6,144 nucleotides of DNA from Pseudomonadota bacterium (GTDB lineage: Bacteria; Pseudomonadota; Alphaproteobacteria; Rhizobiales; Methylopilaceae). Below, in pieces: positions 1 through 6,144 of the stretch. The notes beneath the pieces are model-generated. The model ran no database searches, was not told the DNA's origin, and was given only the letters and a program-made list of their open reading frames with translations. How positions within the stretch are numbered: the stretch's first letter is position 1; every line of letters starts with the position of its first letter. The position numbers and the translations under genes are program-made. Location: NCBI GenBank assembly GCA_023389135.1, contig JAEWEX010000326.1:1-6144 (forward strand), read 5' to 3'.

Positions 1-1003
1 CCCTTATATTGTGCCTGACCATGTCGATGTAAGTCCCCGCCGGGCCGTCTGGCGCGGACAGCGCGTCGGAGTAGAGCGTGCCCCCGACCGCAGCCCCGGT
101 CTCGTCCGCGATCCGCCGCACCAGGCGCTCGTCGGAGATGTTCTCCACGAACACGGCCTTCACCCCCTCCTCGCGGATCTGCCGGATCAGCGCCGCCACG
201 TCGCGGGCGGACGCCTCGGCTTCCGTGGAGACGCCCTGCGGGGCGATGAAGGTGAGGCCGTAGGCGCGGGCGAGATAGCCGAACGCGTCATGGGAGGTGA
301 TGACCTTGCGCCGGTCCGCCGGCAGCGCGGCCACCGCCGCCCTGACCTCGGCCTCCAGCGCGTCGAGTTGGGCCATGTAGGCGGTCGCATTGGCCTCGTA
401 GGTCGCGCGCCCCTCCCCGTCGACCGCGATCAGCGCGTCGCGGATGTTGGCGACGTAGCGCCGGGCATTGGCCACGGACTGCCAGGCATGCGGGTCGAAC
501 GCGCCGTGGTCATGGCCGGAATGGTCGTGGCCCGCATGGTCATGATCGTGGTCATGATCGTGATCGTGGTCGTGGGAGGCTGCGTCCTTCGCGCCATGAC
601 CGTGGTCATGGGCGTGACCGTCCGAATGGCCGGGTTCGTCGGCGTCGGCGTTGCCGGTGGCGATGGTGTCGATGCCCTCGGAGGCCACCGCGGTCGGTCC
701 CTTGTAGCCCGACGCCGCCACCAGCCGCTCGATCCAGCCCTCGAATGCCAGGCCGTTCACCACCACGAGATCCGCCTGCGCCACCGCCTTCGCGTCGGCC
801 GGCGTCGGGGTGTAGACGTGGCCGTCGCCGTCGGCGCCCACCAGCGTGGTGAGGGCGATGCGGTCGCCGCCGACATTGCGCACCATGTCGCCGAGGATCG
901 AGAAGGTGGCGACGACCTTGGGACCGTCGGCGGCCGCGGCGGGCAGCGCGAACAGCGCTGCGGCGGCAGCGGCGGCGAGAAGGCCGGAGCGACGTGCGGT
1001 CAT
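1..1003 (-). CDS. aztC: Zinc ABC transporter periplasmic substrate-binding protein, AztC/ZnuA-type (3' end outside window)
   Basis: This protein captures Zn2+ in the periplasm and delivers it to the permease encoded just upstream (cluster A-I binding protein). The window holds 334 codons from ATG at 1003; the reading frame is still open at base 1, and probably only a few to some twenty residues are missing. Residues 1-25 form a Sec signal peptide (Arg-rich start, Ala/Leu core, AAAA-D cleavage region). Expected metal ligands are visible: H62 in GDGHVYTPTP, H172 in DPHAW, H238 in ITSHDAFGY and D313 in LYSDALS. His rather than Glu at the third ligand favours zinc over manganese. Between the first two ligands lies a His/Asp loop (residues 126-166) with 16 His, as in zinc-specific members. 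A GGAGA ribosome site lies 8 bases before the start. The gene is third or fourth in the operon. The AztC name rests on gene order and ligand set; ZnuA is the alternative name for the same role. Confidence 0.9.
   Translation of the reverse strand, partial: MTARRSGLLAAAAAAALFALPAAAADGPKVVATFSILGDMVRNVGGDRIALTTLVGADGDGHVYTPTPADAKAVAQADLVVVNGLAFEGWIERLVAASGYKGPTAVASEGIDTIATGNADADEPGHSDGHAHDHGHGAKDAASHDHDHDHDHDHDHAGHDHSGHDHGAFDPHAWQSVANARRYVANIRDALIAVDGEGRATYEANATAYMAQLDALEAEVRAAVAALPADRRKVITSHDAFGYLARAYGLTFIAPQGVSTEAEASARDVAALIRQIREEGVKAVFVENISDERLVRRIADETGAAVGGTLYSDALSAPDGPAGTYIDMVRHNIR
506..628 (-). repeat. His/Asp codon repeat encoding the metal-binding loop of the substrate-binding protein
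   Basis: A degenerate repeat of alternating CAC/CAT and GAC/GAT codons lies inside the aztC-like gene. The densest part (about 536-574) reads as a run of His-Asp dipeptides with a 6-base period. It encodes residues 126-166, a flexible loop next to the zinc site that in this family is thought to help collect or sense zinc. The period makes length change by slippage plausible. This is a coding repeat, not a mobile or CRISPR-like element. Confidence 0.85.
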
Positions 1004-1010
1004 GGGACAG

Positions 1011-1016
1011 GTCTCC
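1011..1016 (-). promoter_or_regulatory. Ribosome binding site of the substrate-binding protein gene
   Basis: GGAGAC on the minus strand lies in the 26-bp gap between the permease stop (1030-1032) and the ATG at 1003, with GGAGA about 8 bases before the start. It fixes the start and suggests the binding protein is translated from its own strong site, as expected for the most abundant component of an importer. Confidence 0.7.
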
Positions 1017-1029
1017 GAAAGGGAATGGG

Positions 1030-1899
1030 TCAGGCTTCGAGATGGCGTCGCGGCACGAGCCGGCGCGCCAGGCCGCCGACGGTGCCGAACGCCAGCGAGA
1101 GGGCGTAGAGCACGCCGGCCGCGAGGATGATCGCGGGGCCGCTCGGCGCCCCGAAGTGGAACGAGGCGAGCAGGCCCGCCCAGACGGCGAGCACGCCGCC
1201 CGCCGCCGAGAGCAGCAGCATCAGCGTGACGTCGTCGGTCCAGAACCGCGCGCTGGCGGCCGGCAGCATCATGATGCCCACCGCCAGCAGCGTGCCGAGC
1301 GCGTGGAAGCCGCCCACCAGGTTCAGCACCACCAGGACGAGGAACGTGAGGTAGACCGGCCCGCCCGCCCGGCTGACCGAGCGCAGGAACCCCGGATCGA
1401 GGCATTCCAGCACCAACGGGCGATAGATCGCCGCCAGCGCGACGAGCGTCGCCGTGGCGATGCCGGCCAGGAGCAGCAGCGTCGCGTCGTCCAGCGCCAG
1501 CACCGTGCCGAACAGCACGTGCAGCAGGTCGACATTGGAGCCGCGCATGGACACGATCAGCACGCCGAGCGCGAGCGAGATCAGGTAGAACGCCGCCAGC
1601 GCGGCATCCTCCTTGAGCAGCGTCGAGCGCGCCACCAGCCCCGCGCCGACCGCCACGGCGCAGCCCGCCACCAGCCCGCCGATGGTCATGGCCGGCAGCG
1701 ACAGCCCCGCCACGAGATAGCCGACGGCCGCGCCCGGCAGGATGGCGTGCGCCATGGCGTCGCCGGTCAGGCTCATGCGGCGCAGCATCAGGAACACGCC
1801 CATGGGCCCGGCGCCCAGCGCCAGCGCGGCGCCGCCCACCAGCGCGCGGCGCATGAAGGCGAAGTCGGCGAACGGCGCGATCAGCGTGTCGTAGAGCAT
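1030..1899 (-). CDS. aztB: Zinc ABC transporter inner-membrane permease, AztB/ZnuB-type (ABC-3 family)
   Basis: This is the membrane channel subunit of the zinc importer; a homodimer is expected in the inner membrane, driven by the ATPase encoded just upstream. The product from ATG 1899 is 289 residues, normal for the family. Seven to eight hydrophobic segments are visible. Family-typical stretches include VFLMLRRMSLTGDAMAHAIL near residues 34-53, the segment around AAFYLISLALGVLIVSM, and GTLLAVGIMMLPAASARF near the cytoplasmic coupling region. An upstream in-frame ATG at 1935 would add 12 residues and overlap the ATPase gene by 29 bp. I prefer 1899 because MLYDTLIAPF is where homologues seem to begin and it lies 7 bases after the ATPase stop, suiting translational coupling; neither start has a good Shine-Dalgarno sequence. 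Stop is TGA at 1032-1030. Substrate is inferred from the neighbours. Confidence 0.92.
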   Translation of the reverse strand: MLYDTLIAPFADFAFMRRALVGGAALALGAGPMGVFLMLRRMSLTGDAMAHAILPGAAVGYLVAGLSLPAMTIGGLVAGCAVAVGAGLVARSTLLKEDAALAAFYLISLALGVLIVSMRGSNVDLLHVLFGTVLALDDATLLLLAGIATATLVALAAIYRPLVLECLDPGFLRSVSRAGGPVYLTFLVLVVLNLVGGFHALGTLLAVGIMMLPAASARFWTDDVTLMLLLSAAGGVLAVWAGLLASFHFGAPSGPAIILAAGVLYALSLAFGTVGGLARRLVPRRHLEA

Positions 1900-1906
1900 C
1901 GCGGGC

Positions 1907-2656
1907 TCAGGCGGCCTCGCCGCGGTCGCAGACATGGGCGCGGGTGTCGAACGCCTCGATCATGCGGCGCGCCGCCAGCAGGTTCTCGGGCGACAGCGCC
2001 TCGCGGGTCGGGCCCCAGGCCACCGGCTCGCGCGCCATGAGCAGCGCCTCGGGGAACGCGCGGCGCACGGTCTCGATGTCGTGCAGCACGGCGACCACGG
2101 TGCGCGCCTCCGCATGCCAGCGGCGCACGAGCTCAAGCAGATCGGCCGCGGTCCTGGCGTCGATGGCGGTGAACGGCTCGTCCAGCAGGATCACGGAGGC
2201 GTCCTGCAGCAGCAGCCGCGCGAACAGCGCGCGCTGCATCTGCCCGCCCGACAGCGTGCCGATGGCGCGCGCCTCGAAGCCCGTGAGCCCGACCGCGGCG
2301 ATCGCCTCCTCCACCCGGGCGCGGTCGGCACGGCCGACGCCCCCGAACAGCCCGACCCGCCGCCACAGCCCCATGGCGACGAGGTCGTAGACCGACACCG
2401 GGAACGAGCGGTCGATGTCCGCCGCCTGCGGCAGATAGGCGATGGCGCGCGGCCGCGTGCCGCCGAGATCGATGCGGCCGCCCAGCGGCTGCAGCGCGCC
2501 GACGATGCCCTTGAGCAGCGTCGACTTGCCGGCGCCGTTGGGCCCGACCACCGCCGTCAGGCTGCCGCGCGACAGCGTGCCGCTGAGATGGTGCACCGCC
2601 GGGTGACGGTCATATCCCAGCGTCACGTCCTCGAAGCGGATCGATCCGTCGCTCAT
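1907..2656 (-). CDS. aztA: Zinc ABC transporter ATP-binding protein, AztA/ZnuC-type
   Basis: This is the cytoplasmic ATPase subunit powering zinc uptake through the adjacent permease. From ATG 2656 it is 249 residues, and every ABC motif is intact: Walker A GPNGAGKST at 38-46, Q-loop Gln at 77 (YLPQ), signature LSGGQMQR at 135-142, Walker B VILLDEP at 155-161 with catalytic Glu160, D-loop AID at 164-166 and switch His192 (VLHD). The frame stays open to an ATG at 2695, but that start would overlap the preceding small gene. The 2656 start is backed by GAGGGG just upstream and sits 8 bases after the small gene's stop. The C-terminus carries a short AHVCD segment whose His and Cys could touch metal, but this is speculation. 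Together with the next two genes it forms a complete importer; iron- or manganese-type importers are the alternative but fit the His-rich partner less well. Confidence 0.93.
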   Translation of the reverse strand: MSDGSIRFEDVTLGYDRHPAVHHLSGTLSRGSLTAVVGPNGAGKSTLLKGIVGALQPLGGRIDLGGTRPRAIAYLPQAADIDRSFPVSVYDLVAMGLWRRVGLFGGVGRADRARVEEAIAAVGLTGFEARAIGTLSGGQMQRALFARLLLQDASVILLDEPFTAIDARTAADLLELVRRWHAEARTVVAVLHDIETVRRAFPEALLMAREPVAWGPTREALSPENLLAARRMIEAFDTRAHVCDRGEAA

Positions 2657-2660
2657 CGCG

Positions 2661-2666
2661 CCCCTC
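2661..2666 (-). promoter_or_regulatory. Ribosome binding site deciding the ATPase start
   Basis: GAGGGG on the minus strand overlaps the TGA stop of the small His-rich gene (2667-2665) and lies 4 bases before ATG 2656 (6 bases if only GAGG pairs). This arrangement supports translational coupling and argues against the longer start at 2695. Confidence 0.6.
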
Positions 2667-2829
2667 AGCCCATGGCCCAGAACACCGAGGCCCACAGCAG
2701 CGCCAGCAGCACCGCCACGCCGCCGAGCCGCGCCGCCGCCGACAGCCGCAGCAGCGACATGGTGGGCGCGGCCGCTGCCGGCCGGCTGTGGACGTGACGG
2801 TGGTGGTGGTCGTGGTCTCTGCCGGCCAT
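2665..2829 (-). CDS. Small His-rich single-pass membrane protein leading the zinc operon, function unknown
   Basis: This ORF encodes 54 residues. The first 16 hold six His at 6, 8, 9, 10, 12 and 14, mixed with Asp and Arg. A Pro/Ala linker follows, then a short Arg-containing segment (28-35), one hydrophobic segment at about 36-52 (GGVAVLLALLWASVFWA) and only two more residues. The basic residues before the membrane segment suggest a cytoplasmic N-terminus, though a periplasmic one cannot be excluded. It is the first ORF after the Zur-like operator, in line with the ATPase gene and 8 bases before it. No Shine-Dalgarno sequence precedes ATG 2829; a leaderless message would explain this. A later ATG at 2760 would give 31 residues without the His tail. 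I do not recognise a named family. A role in handing zinc to or from the importer, or stabilising it, is inference from position and His content. The frame continues open far upstream antisense to dctB, so openness alone is weak evidence. Confidence 0.6.
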   Translation of the reverse strand: MAGRDHDHHHRHVHSRPAAAAPTMSLLRLSAAARLGGVAVLLALLWASVFWAMG

Positions 2830-2833
2830 GGTC

Positions 2834-2855
2834 AACGTTATAAAGTTACAGCGTT
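2834..2855 (-). promoter_or_regulatory. Probable Zur operator (22-bp imperfect palindrome) before the zinc operon
   Basis: The 22 bases form an inverted repeat with outer arms AACG/CGTT and inner arms ending TAA/TTA around a 2-base centre; 16 of 22 positions match the reverse complement. AT-rich GTTATA-type half sites are typical of Zur boxes in proteobacteria, and this short AT-rich patch stands out from its GC-rich surroundings. It lies 4 bases before the first start codon of a zinc-import operon and covers a TATAAC hexamer. Zinc-loaded Zur binding here would block transcription. The assignment to Zur rather than another Fur-family protein rests on context. Confidence 0.65.
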
Positions 2856-2889
2856 CCGTGGATTTAGGCTCGTCGGCCGCCGCTGTCAA
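2837..2889 (-). promoter_or_regulatory. Candidate promoter elements for the zinc operon
   Basis: Two arrangements are possible. First, a perfect TTGACA -35 at 2889-2884 is followed after 17 bases by a weak -10, TAAATC (2866-2861), placing the start of transcription near 2854, inside the operator, with a leader of about 25 bases that lacks a Shine-Dalgarno sequence. Second, a strong -10, TATAAC (2842-2837), lies within the operator but lacks a recognisable -35; it would start transcription at about 2830-2829, at the ATG itself, giving a leaderless message. In both cases the Zur-like site would cover the start region. I cannot choose between them from sequence. Confidence 0.4.
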
Positions 2890-2967
2890 CGTGGCGGTCG
2901 GGGGCGGCGGCCATTGGCGGGGCCTTGATCGCATGGCGCGGAACGCGCAGTTTGTGCCCGCCATCAC

Positions 2968-2972
2968 AGAGG
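2968..2972 (+). promoter_or_regulatory. Ribosome binding site of the sensor kinase gene
   Basis: AGAGG lies 4 bases before ATG 2977, which supports that start. No convincing sigma70 or sigma54 promoter for this gene could be identified in 2856-2967. Confidence 0.5.
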
Positions 2973-2976
2973 CGAC

Positions 2977-4866
2977 ATGGACGCTCGACCTCCCGCCCCG
3001 GCGGGCCCGCACCGCAGGCGCAGGATCGCGCTGGCGCTGGCGCTCGCCGGCGTCATCGGCCTCGTGGCGACGTCGAGCTACATGCTGGCCGCCGACCGCG
3101 CCATGGCGACGCTGACCCGCCAGGCCAGCGACCGTCTCGCGCTCTACGCCATCAGCCTCGAGGCGGTGATCGAGCGGTTCCGGTACCTGCCGGTGGTGCT
3201 GGCGCAGGCGGAGCCGATCCAGCAGCTCCTGGCCGACCCGCACGATCCCGCCCGGGTCGACGCGGCCAACCGCTACCTGGAGGGGCTGAACGCCACCACC
3301 GGCGCGTCTGCGCTCTACGTGATGCTGCCCAACGGCCACACGCCCGCGGCCTCCAACTGGAACACCGCCGTCAGCTTCGTCGGCTACAACTACTCCTTCC
3401 GGCCCTATTTCCAGGACGCCGTCTCGCACGGCGAGGGGCGCTACTACGCCATCGGCACCACCAGCGGCGTGCCCGGCTACTTCCTGTCCCACCGCATCGC
3501 CAGCCCGGACGGGCGGCTCGCAGGCGTCGCGGTGGTCAAGATCGAGCTGGAGCCGCTGGAGGCCAACTGGTCCGACGCCGGCGAGGGCGTGGCCATCGCC
3601 GACGACAACGGCATCATCTTCCTGACGAGCCGGAGCGGCTGGCGGTTCCGCACCACCCGCCCGCTGGACGCCGGCACCAGGGCCCTGCTGACCTCGACCC
3701 GGCAATACGGGCTCGCGAACCTGTCGGCGCCCCCTCTGGTCTCGCCGGCCGCGCCGATGGGCGCCGGCGGCCGCAAGCAGCTCGTGCGCATCGCCGATGC
3801 CGGCGGAGATCCGGGGCTGTTCATCCAGCACCGCCGGCCGCTGCCGGAGCACGGCTGGTCGCTGCTGCACGTGACGCCCTATGCGGAGGTCCGCACCGCG
3901 GCCGGCACCGTCGCCACCGCCGCGACGCTGGCCGCGCTCGCGCTGGTGCTGGTGGGCGCGGTTGCGCTCCAGCGCCGCCAGATGGTGAAGGCCAAGCTGG
4001 AGGCCCACCAGCTGCTGGAGCAGCGCGTCGCCCAGCGCACCCAGGAGCTGAGCGAGGCGAACATGCTGCTCCAGACCGAGGTCCAGGAGCGCATCCGCGC
4101 CGAGCGGGAATTGAGGCTGGCGCAGGACGGCCTGGTGCAGGCGGCCAAGCTGGCGAGCCTCGGCCAGGCGCTGGCGGGCGTCGCCCACGAGATCAACCAG
4201 CCGCTGGCGGCGCTCAGGACCTACATGGCGAGCCTGCGCCTGCTGGTGGAGCGCGGCGAGCGGACCGCCAGCGCAAAAACCTTCGACGCGGTGACCTCGA
4301 TGCTGGAGCGCATGACCGCCCTCACCGGCCACCTGAAAATCTTCGCCCGCAAGTCCGCCCTGGAGCCGCAAGCGACCGACCTCGGCCAGGCGGTCGCCAA
4401 CGCGCTGGAACTGGTGTCGTTCCGCCTCGCCGCCGCCGACATCGCGCTGGACGTCGCGCGGCCCGCACGGCCCGTCCACGTCATGGGCGACCCGATCCGG
4501 CTGGAGCAGGTGGCGCTCAACCTGATGACCAACGCGGTCGACGCGCTGGAGGGAACCGCCCGGCCGCGCATCGACATCCGGGTGGCGGAGACCGGCGGGC
4601 GCGCGGTGCTGACCGTCTCCGACACCGGCGCCGGCATCCCGCCGGAGCTGCAGCACGTGGTGTTCGACCCGTTCTTCACCACCAAGGAGGTCGGCCGCGG
4701 GCTGGGCCTCGGCCTGTCCATCGCCTACGGCATCGTCCGCGACATGGACGGCGCCATCGAGGTCGCCTCCGTGCCCGGCGAGGGCACCACCTTCACCGTG
4801 TCGCTGCCGCTTGCGGAGACCGCGCCCGCGCCGCGCCGCAGGGCCCGGGAGGCCGCCCACGCATGA
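2977..4866 (+). CDS. dctB: C4-dicarboxylate sensor histidine kinase DctB
   Basis: This inner-membrane kinase senses C4-dicarboxylates (succinate, fumarate, malate) in the periplasm and phosphorylates DctD. The product is 629 residues, typical for DctB. Layout: Arg-rich N-terminus, membrane helix at about 17-38, periplasmic double PAS-like (dCache) sensor at about 39-308, second helix at about 310-331, a coiled coil at about 335-385, then the kinase core. In the sensor, FRPYFQDA (141-148), GTTSGVPGYFLSH (160-172) and the VVVKIELEPLE stretch with K188 match the ligand-pocket region of known DctB proteins. The phosphorylated His is H404 in AHEINQPL; the ATP-binding domain has N519 (N box), DTGAGIP at 549-555, DPFFTTK ending at 570 and GRGLGLGLS at 573-581. 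All catalytic motifs are intact. The stop overlaps the start of dctD as ATGA. The exact ligand is inferred from the family. Confidence 0.94.
   Translation: MDARPPAPAGPHRRRRIALALALAGVIGLVATSSYMLAADRAMATLTRQASDRLALYAISLEAVIERFRYLPVVLAQAEPIQQLLADPHDPARVDAANRYLEGLNATTGASALYVMLPNGHTPAASNWNTAVSFVGYNYSFRPYFQDAVSHGEGRYYAIGTTSGVPGYFLSHRIASPDGRLAGVAVVKIELEPLEANWSDAGEGVAIADDNGIIFLTSRSGWRFRTTRPLDAGTRALLTSTRQYGLANLSAPPLVSPAAPMGAGGRKQLVRIADAGGDPGLFIQHRRPLPEHGWSLLHVTPYAEVRTAAGTVATAATLAALALVLVGAVALQRRQMVKAKLEAHQLLEQRVAQRTQELSEANMLLQTEVQERIRAERELRLAQDGLVQAAKLASLGQALAGVAHEINQPLAALRTYMASLRLLVERGERTASAKTFDAVTSMLERMTALTGHLKIFARKSALEPQATDLGQAVANALELVSFRLAAADIALDVARPARPVHVMGDPIRLEQVALNLMTNAVDALEGTARPRIDIRVAETGGRAVLTVSDTGAGIPPELQHVVFDPFFTTKEVGRGLGLGLSIAYGIVRDMDGAIEVASVPGEGTTFTVSLPLAETAPAPRRRAREAAHA
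4847..4852 (+). promoter_or_regulatory. Ribosome binding site of dctD inside the end of dctB
   Basis: GGGAGG lies 10 bases before ATG 4863, within the last codons of dctB. With the ATGA overlap it indicates coupled translation of kinase and regulator and fixes the dctD start. Confidence 0.55.
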
Positions 4867-6144
4867 CCGGCCCGCGCGTGCTCGTGGTGGACGACGAGGC
4901 GGTGGTGCGCGACGCCATCGCGCAATGGCTGACGCTGACCGGCTTCGAGGTCGCGGTGGCCGGCGACGCGGAGGCGGCGCTCGCGGCGCTCGGCCGGGCG
5001 ACGCCCGACGTGGTGCTGTCAGACGTGAAGATGCCCCGCCTGTCGGGGCTGGAACTGATGCGCGCCATCCATCGGCGCGACCGCGACGTCTCGGTTGTGC
5101 TGCTGACCGCCCATGGCGACGTCGACATGGCGGTGGCGGCCATGCGCGACGGCGCCTTCGACTTCCTGCAGAAGCCCTACGAGCCGGAGCATCTGGCGGC
5201 CGTGCTGAGGCGCGCCGCCGAGCAGAGCGCGCTGCGCCGCGAGGTGGGCCGGCTGCGCGCGCGGGTCGGCGGCGACGCGGCGCTGGCCTCGCGCCTGATC
5301 GGCCTGTCGGAACCCATGCGGCGTCTGCGCGAGGCGGTGGCCGAACTCGCCGCCATCGACGCCGACGCGATCCTCACCGGCGAGACCGGCACCGGCAAGG
5401 AGGTGGTGGCGCGCTGCCTGCACGATTTCTCGCCCCGCGCCTCCGGCCCCTATGTGGCGGTGAACTGCGCCGCCATCCCGGCCGAGATCTTCGAGAGCGA
5501 GCTGTTCGGCCACGAGGCCGGGGCCTTCACCGGCGCGCGCGGGCAGCGCATCGGCAAGTTCGAGCACGCCAATGGCGGCACCATCCTGCTGGACGAGATC
5601 GAGAGCATGCCGGTCGCGCTCCAGGCCAAGGTGCTGCGGGTGCTCCAGGAGCGCACGCTGGAGCGGCTCGGCTCCAACCGCGAGATCGGGCTCGACATCC
5701 GCGTGCTCGCCGCCTCCAAGGCCGACCTGGAGGAGGAGAGCCGCGCCGGCCGCTTCCGCGCCGACCTCTACTACCGGCTCAACACGGCGGAGATCTCGCT
5801 GCCGCCGCTGCGCGCCCGCGACAACGACGTGCTGCTGCTGTTCGAGCACTTCGCCGCGGCGACCGTGGCGCGCACCGGCCGGCCGCTGCGCGCGCTCGCC
5901 GCCGCGGACGTCGATGCGCTGCTGGCCCATGACTGGCCGGGCAATGTGCGGCAGCTCAAGACGGTGGCCGAGCGCCACGCGCTGGGACTGACCGCCTCCG
6001 GCCGCACCGTGGCGGAGATGCTCGATCGCGGCGGCCAGCCGGGACCGGCCGCCGGCGCGACGTTGGCGGAGCGGGTGGCCGCGTTCGAGAAGCGCCTGAT
6101 CGAGGCGGCGCTGCGCGAGCATGGCGGCTCCATCGCCGCCGTCA
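4863..6144 (+). CDS. dctD: C4-dicarboxylate response regulator DctD, sigma54 activator (3' end outside window)
   Basis: Once phosphorylated by DctB, this NtrC-type regulator activates sigma54-dependent transcription of dicarboxylate transport genes. The window holds 427 codons, open to the right edge. The receiver domain (about 4-120) has the acidic pair D10/D11, phosphoacceptor D54 in LSDVKMP, T82 and K104. The AAA+ domain (about 143-375) has Walker A GETGTGKE at 173-180, the sigma54-contacting loop GAFTGA at 220-225, Walker B ILLDE at 241-245, the FRADLYYRLN arginine-finger region at 298-307 and WPGNVRQL (sensor II) at 358-365. The C-terminal Fis-type helix-turn-helix begins at about residue 400 (FEKRLIEAAL) and is cut soon after; roughly 20-30 residues should be missing. 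The intact GAFTGA loop shows it is a true sigma54 activator. Pairing with DctB, and family-like stretches such as HDWPGNVR, support DctD rather than another NtrC-family regulator. Confidence 0.93.
   Translation, partial: MTGPRVLVVDDEAVVRDAIAQWLTLTGFEVAVAGDAEAALAALGRATPDVVLSDVKMPRLSGLELMRAIHRRDRDVSVVLLTAHGDVDMAVAAMRDGAFDFLQKPYEPEHLAAVLRRAAEQSALRREVGRLRARVGGDAALASRLIGLSEPMRRLREAVAELAAIDADAILTGETGTGKEVVARCLHDFSPRASGPYVAVNCAAIPAEIFESELFGHEAGAFTGARGQRIGKFEHANGGTILLDEIESMPVALQAKVLRVLQERTLERLGSNREIGLDIRVLAASKADLEEESRAGRFRADLYYRLNTAEISLPPLRARDNDVLLLFEHFAAATVARTGRPLRALAAADVDALLAHDWPGNVRQLKTVAERHALGLTASGRTVAEMLDRGGQPGPAAGATLAERVAAFEKRLIEAALREHGGSIAAV

Noticed and set aside
536..574. Short direct repeats on the plus strand that could suggest a repeat array.
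   Set aside because: They are 6-base periodic His-Asp codons inside a gene, with no spacers of uniform length.
11..1108. 365-codon plus-strand frame opposite the zinc-binding protein gene.
   Set aside because: It is antisense to a complete family match; its Val/Met/Ile run is simply the complement of the His/Asp codon repeat, not a membrane segment.
994..2797. Two long plus-strand frames (994-2040 and 1934-2797) opposite permease and ATPase.
   Set aside because: Arg/Gln/His/Ala-rich composition with no motifs, exactly opposite genes with intact ABC motifs.
2915..2930. TGGCGGGG...TTGAT before dctB as a sigma54 promoter.
   Set aside because: The spacing between the GG and the TTG element is one base short and the invariant GC of the -12 element is missing.
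2665..4830. A 700-plus codon open frame on the minus strand running through dctB into the small His-rich gene.
   Set aside because: Nearly all of it lies opposite the clearly real dctB and its residues are Gly/Arg/His/Ala-rich without domains, a high-GC shadow. Only the last 54 codons, outside dctB and before the ATPase, are kept.
4811..5932. 373-codon plus-strand frame overlapping dctD in another frame, and a long minus-strand frame at 5019-6122.
   Set aside because: Both are Arg/Gly/Ala- or Gln/His-rich shadows of dctD, whose frame carries all receiver and AAA+ motifs.

Overview
The window is very GC-rich (third codon positions are almost all G or C). Gene content and protein style point to an alphaproteobacterium, probably from the Rhizobiales or Rhodospirillales; this is inferred from GC, codon use and remembered family resemblance, not from a search. 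All coding sequence belongs to two divergent operons that share a 147-bp intergenic region at 2830-2976. Nothing suggests RNA genes, mobile elements or CRISPR.

Leftward operon (minus strand, 2829 down to 1 and beyond): a 54-residue His-rich single-pass membrane peptide (2829-2665), an ABC ATPase (2656-1907), an ABC-3 family permease (1899-1030) and a periplasmic metal-binding protein with a long His/Asp loop (from 1003, cut by the window's left edge). The order ATPase-permease-binding protein and the H-H-H-D ligand set fit the AztABC type of high-affinity zinc importer, a relative of ZnuABC. Spacings are 7 to 26 bp, so this looks like one transcript. Just upstream of the first gene lies a 22-bp imperfect palindrome (2834-2855) that looks like a Zur operator and contains a good -10 hexamer. 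Zinc repression of the whole operon is therefore likely.

Rightward operon (plus strand, 2977 to 6144 and beyond): a DctB-type sensor histidine kinase for C4-dicarboxylates and a DctD-type sigma54-dependent response regulator, overlapping by ATGA. DctD is cut by the right edge within its C-terminal DNA-binding domain. Together they would sense periplasmic succinate, fumarate or malate and switch on a dicarboxylate transporter gene (DctA or DctPQM type) that is not in the window.

The most interesting items are the short His-rich membrane ORF leading the zinc operon and its promoter/operator, where the predicted transcript may be leaderless. The many long open frames opposite the real genes are composition shadows.
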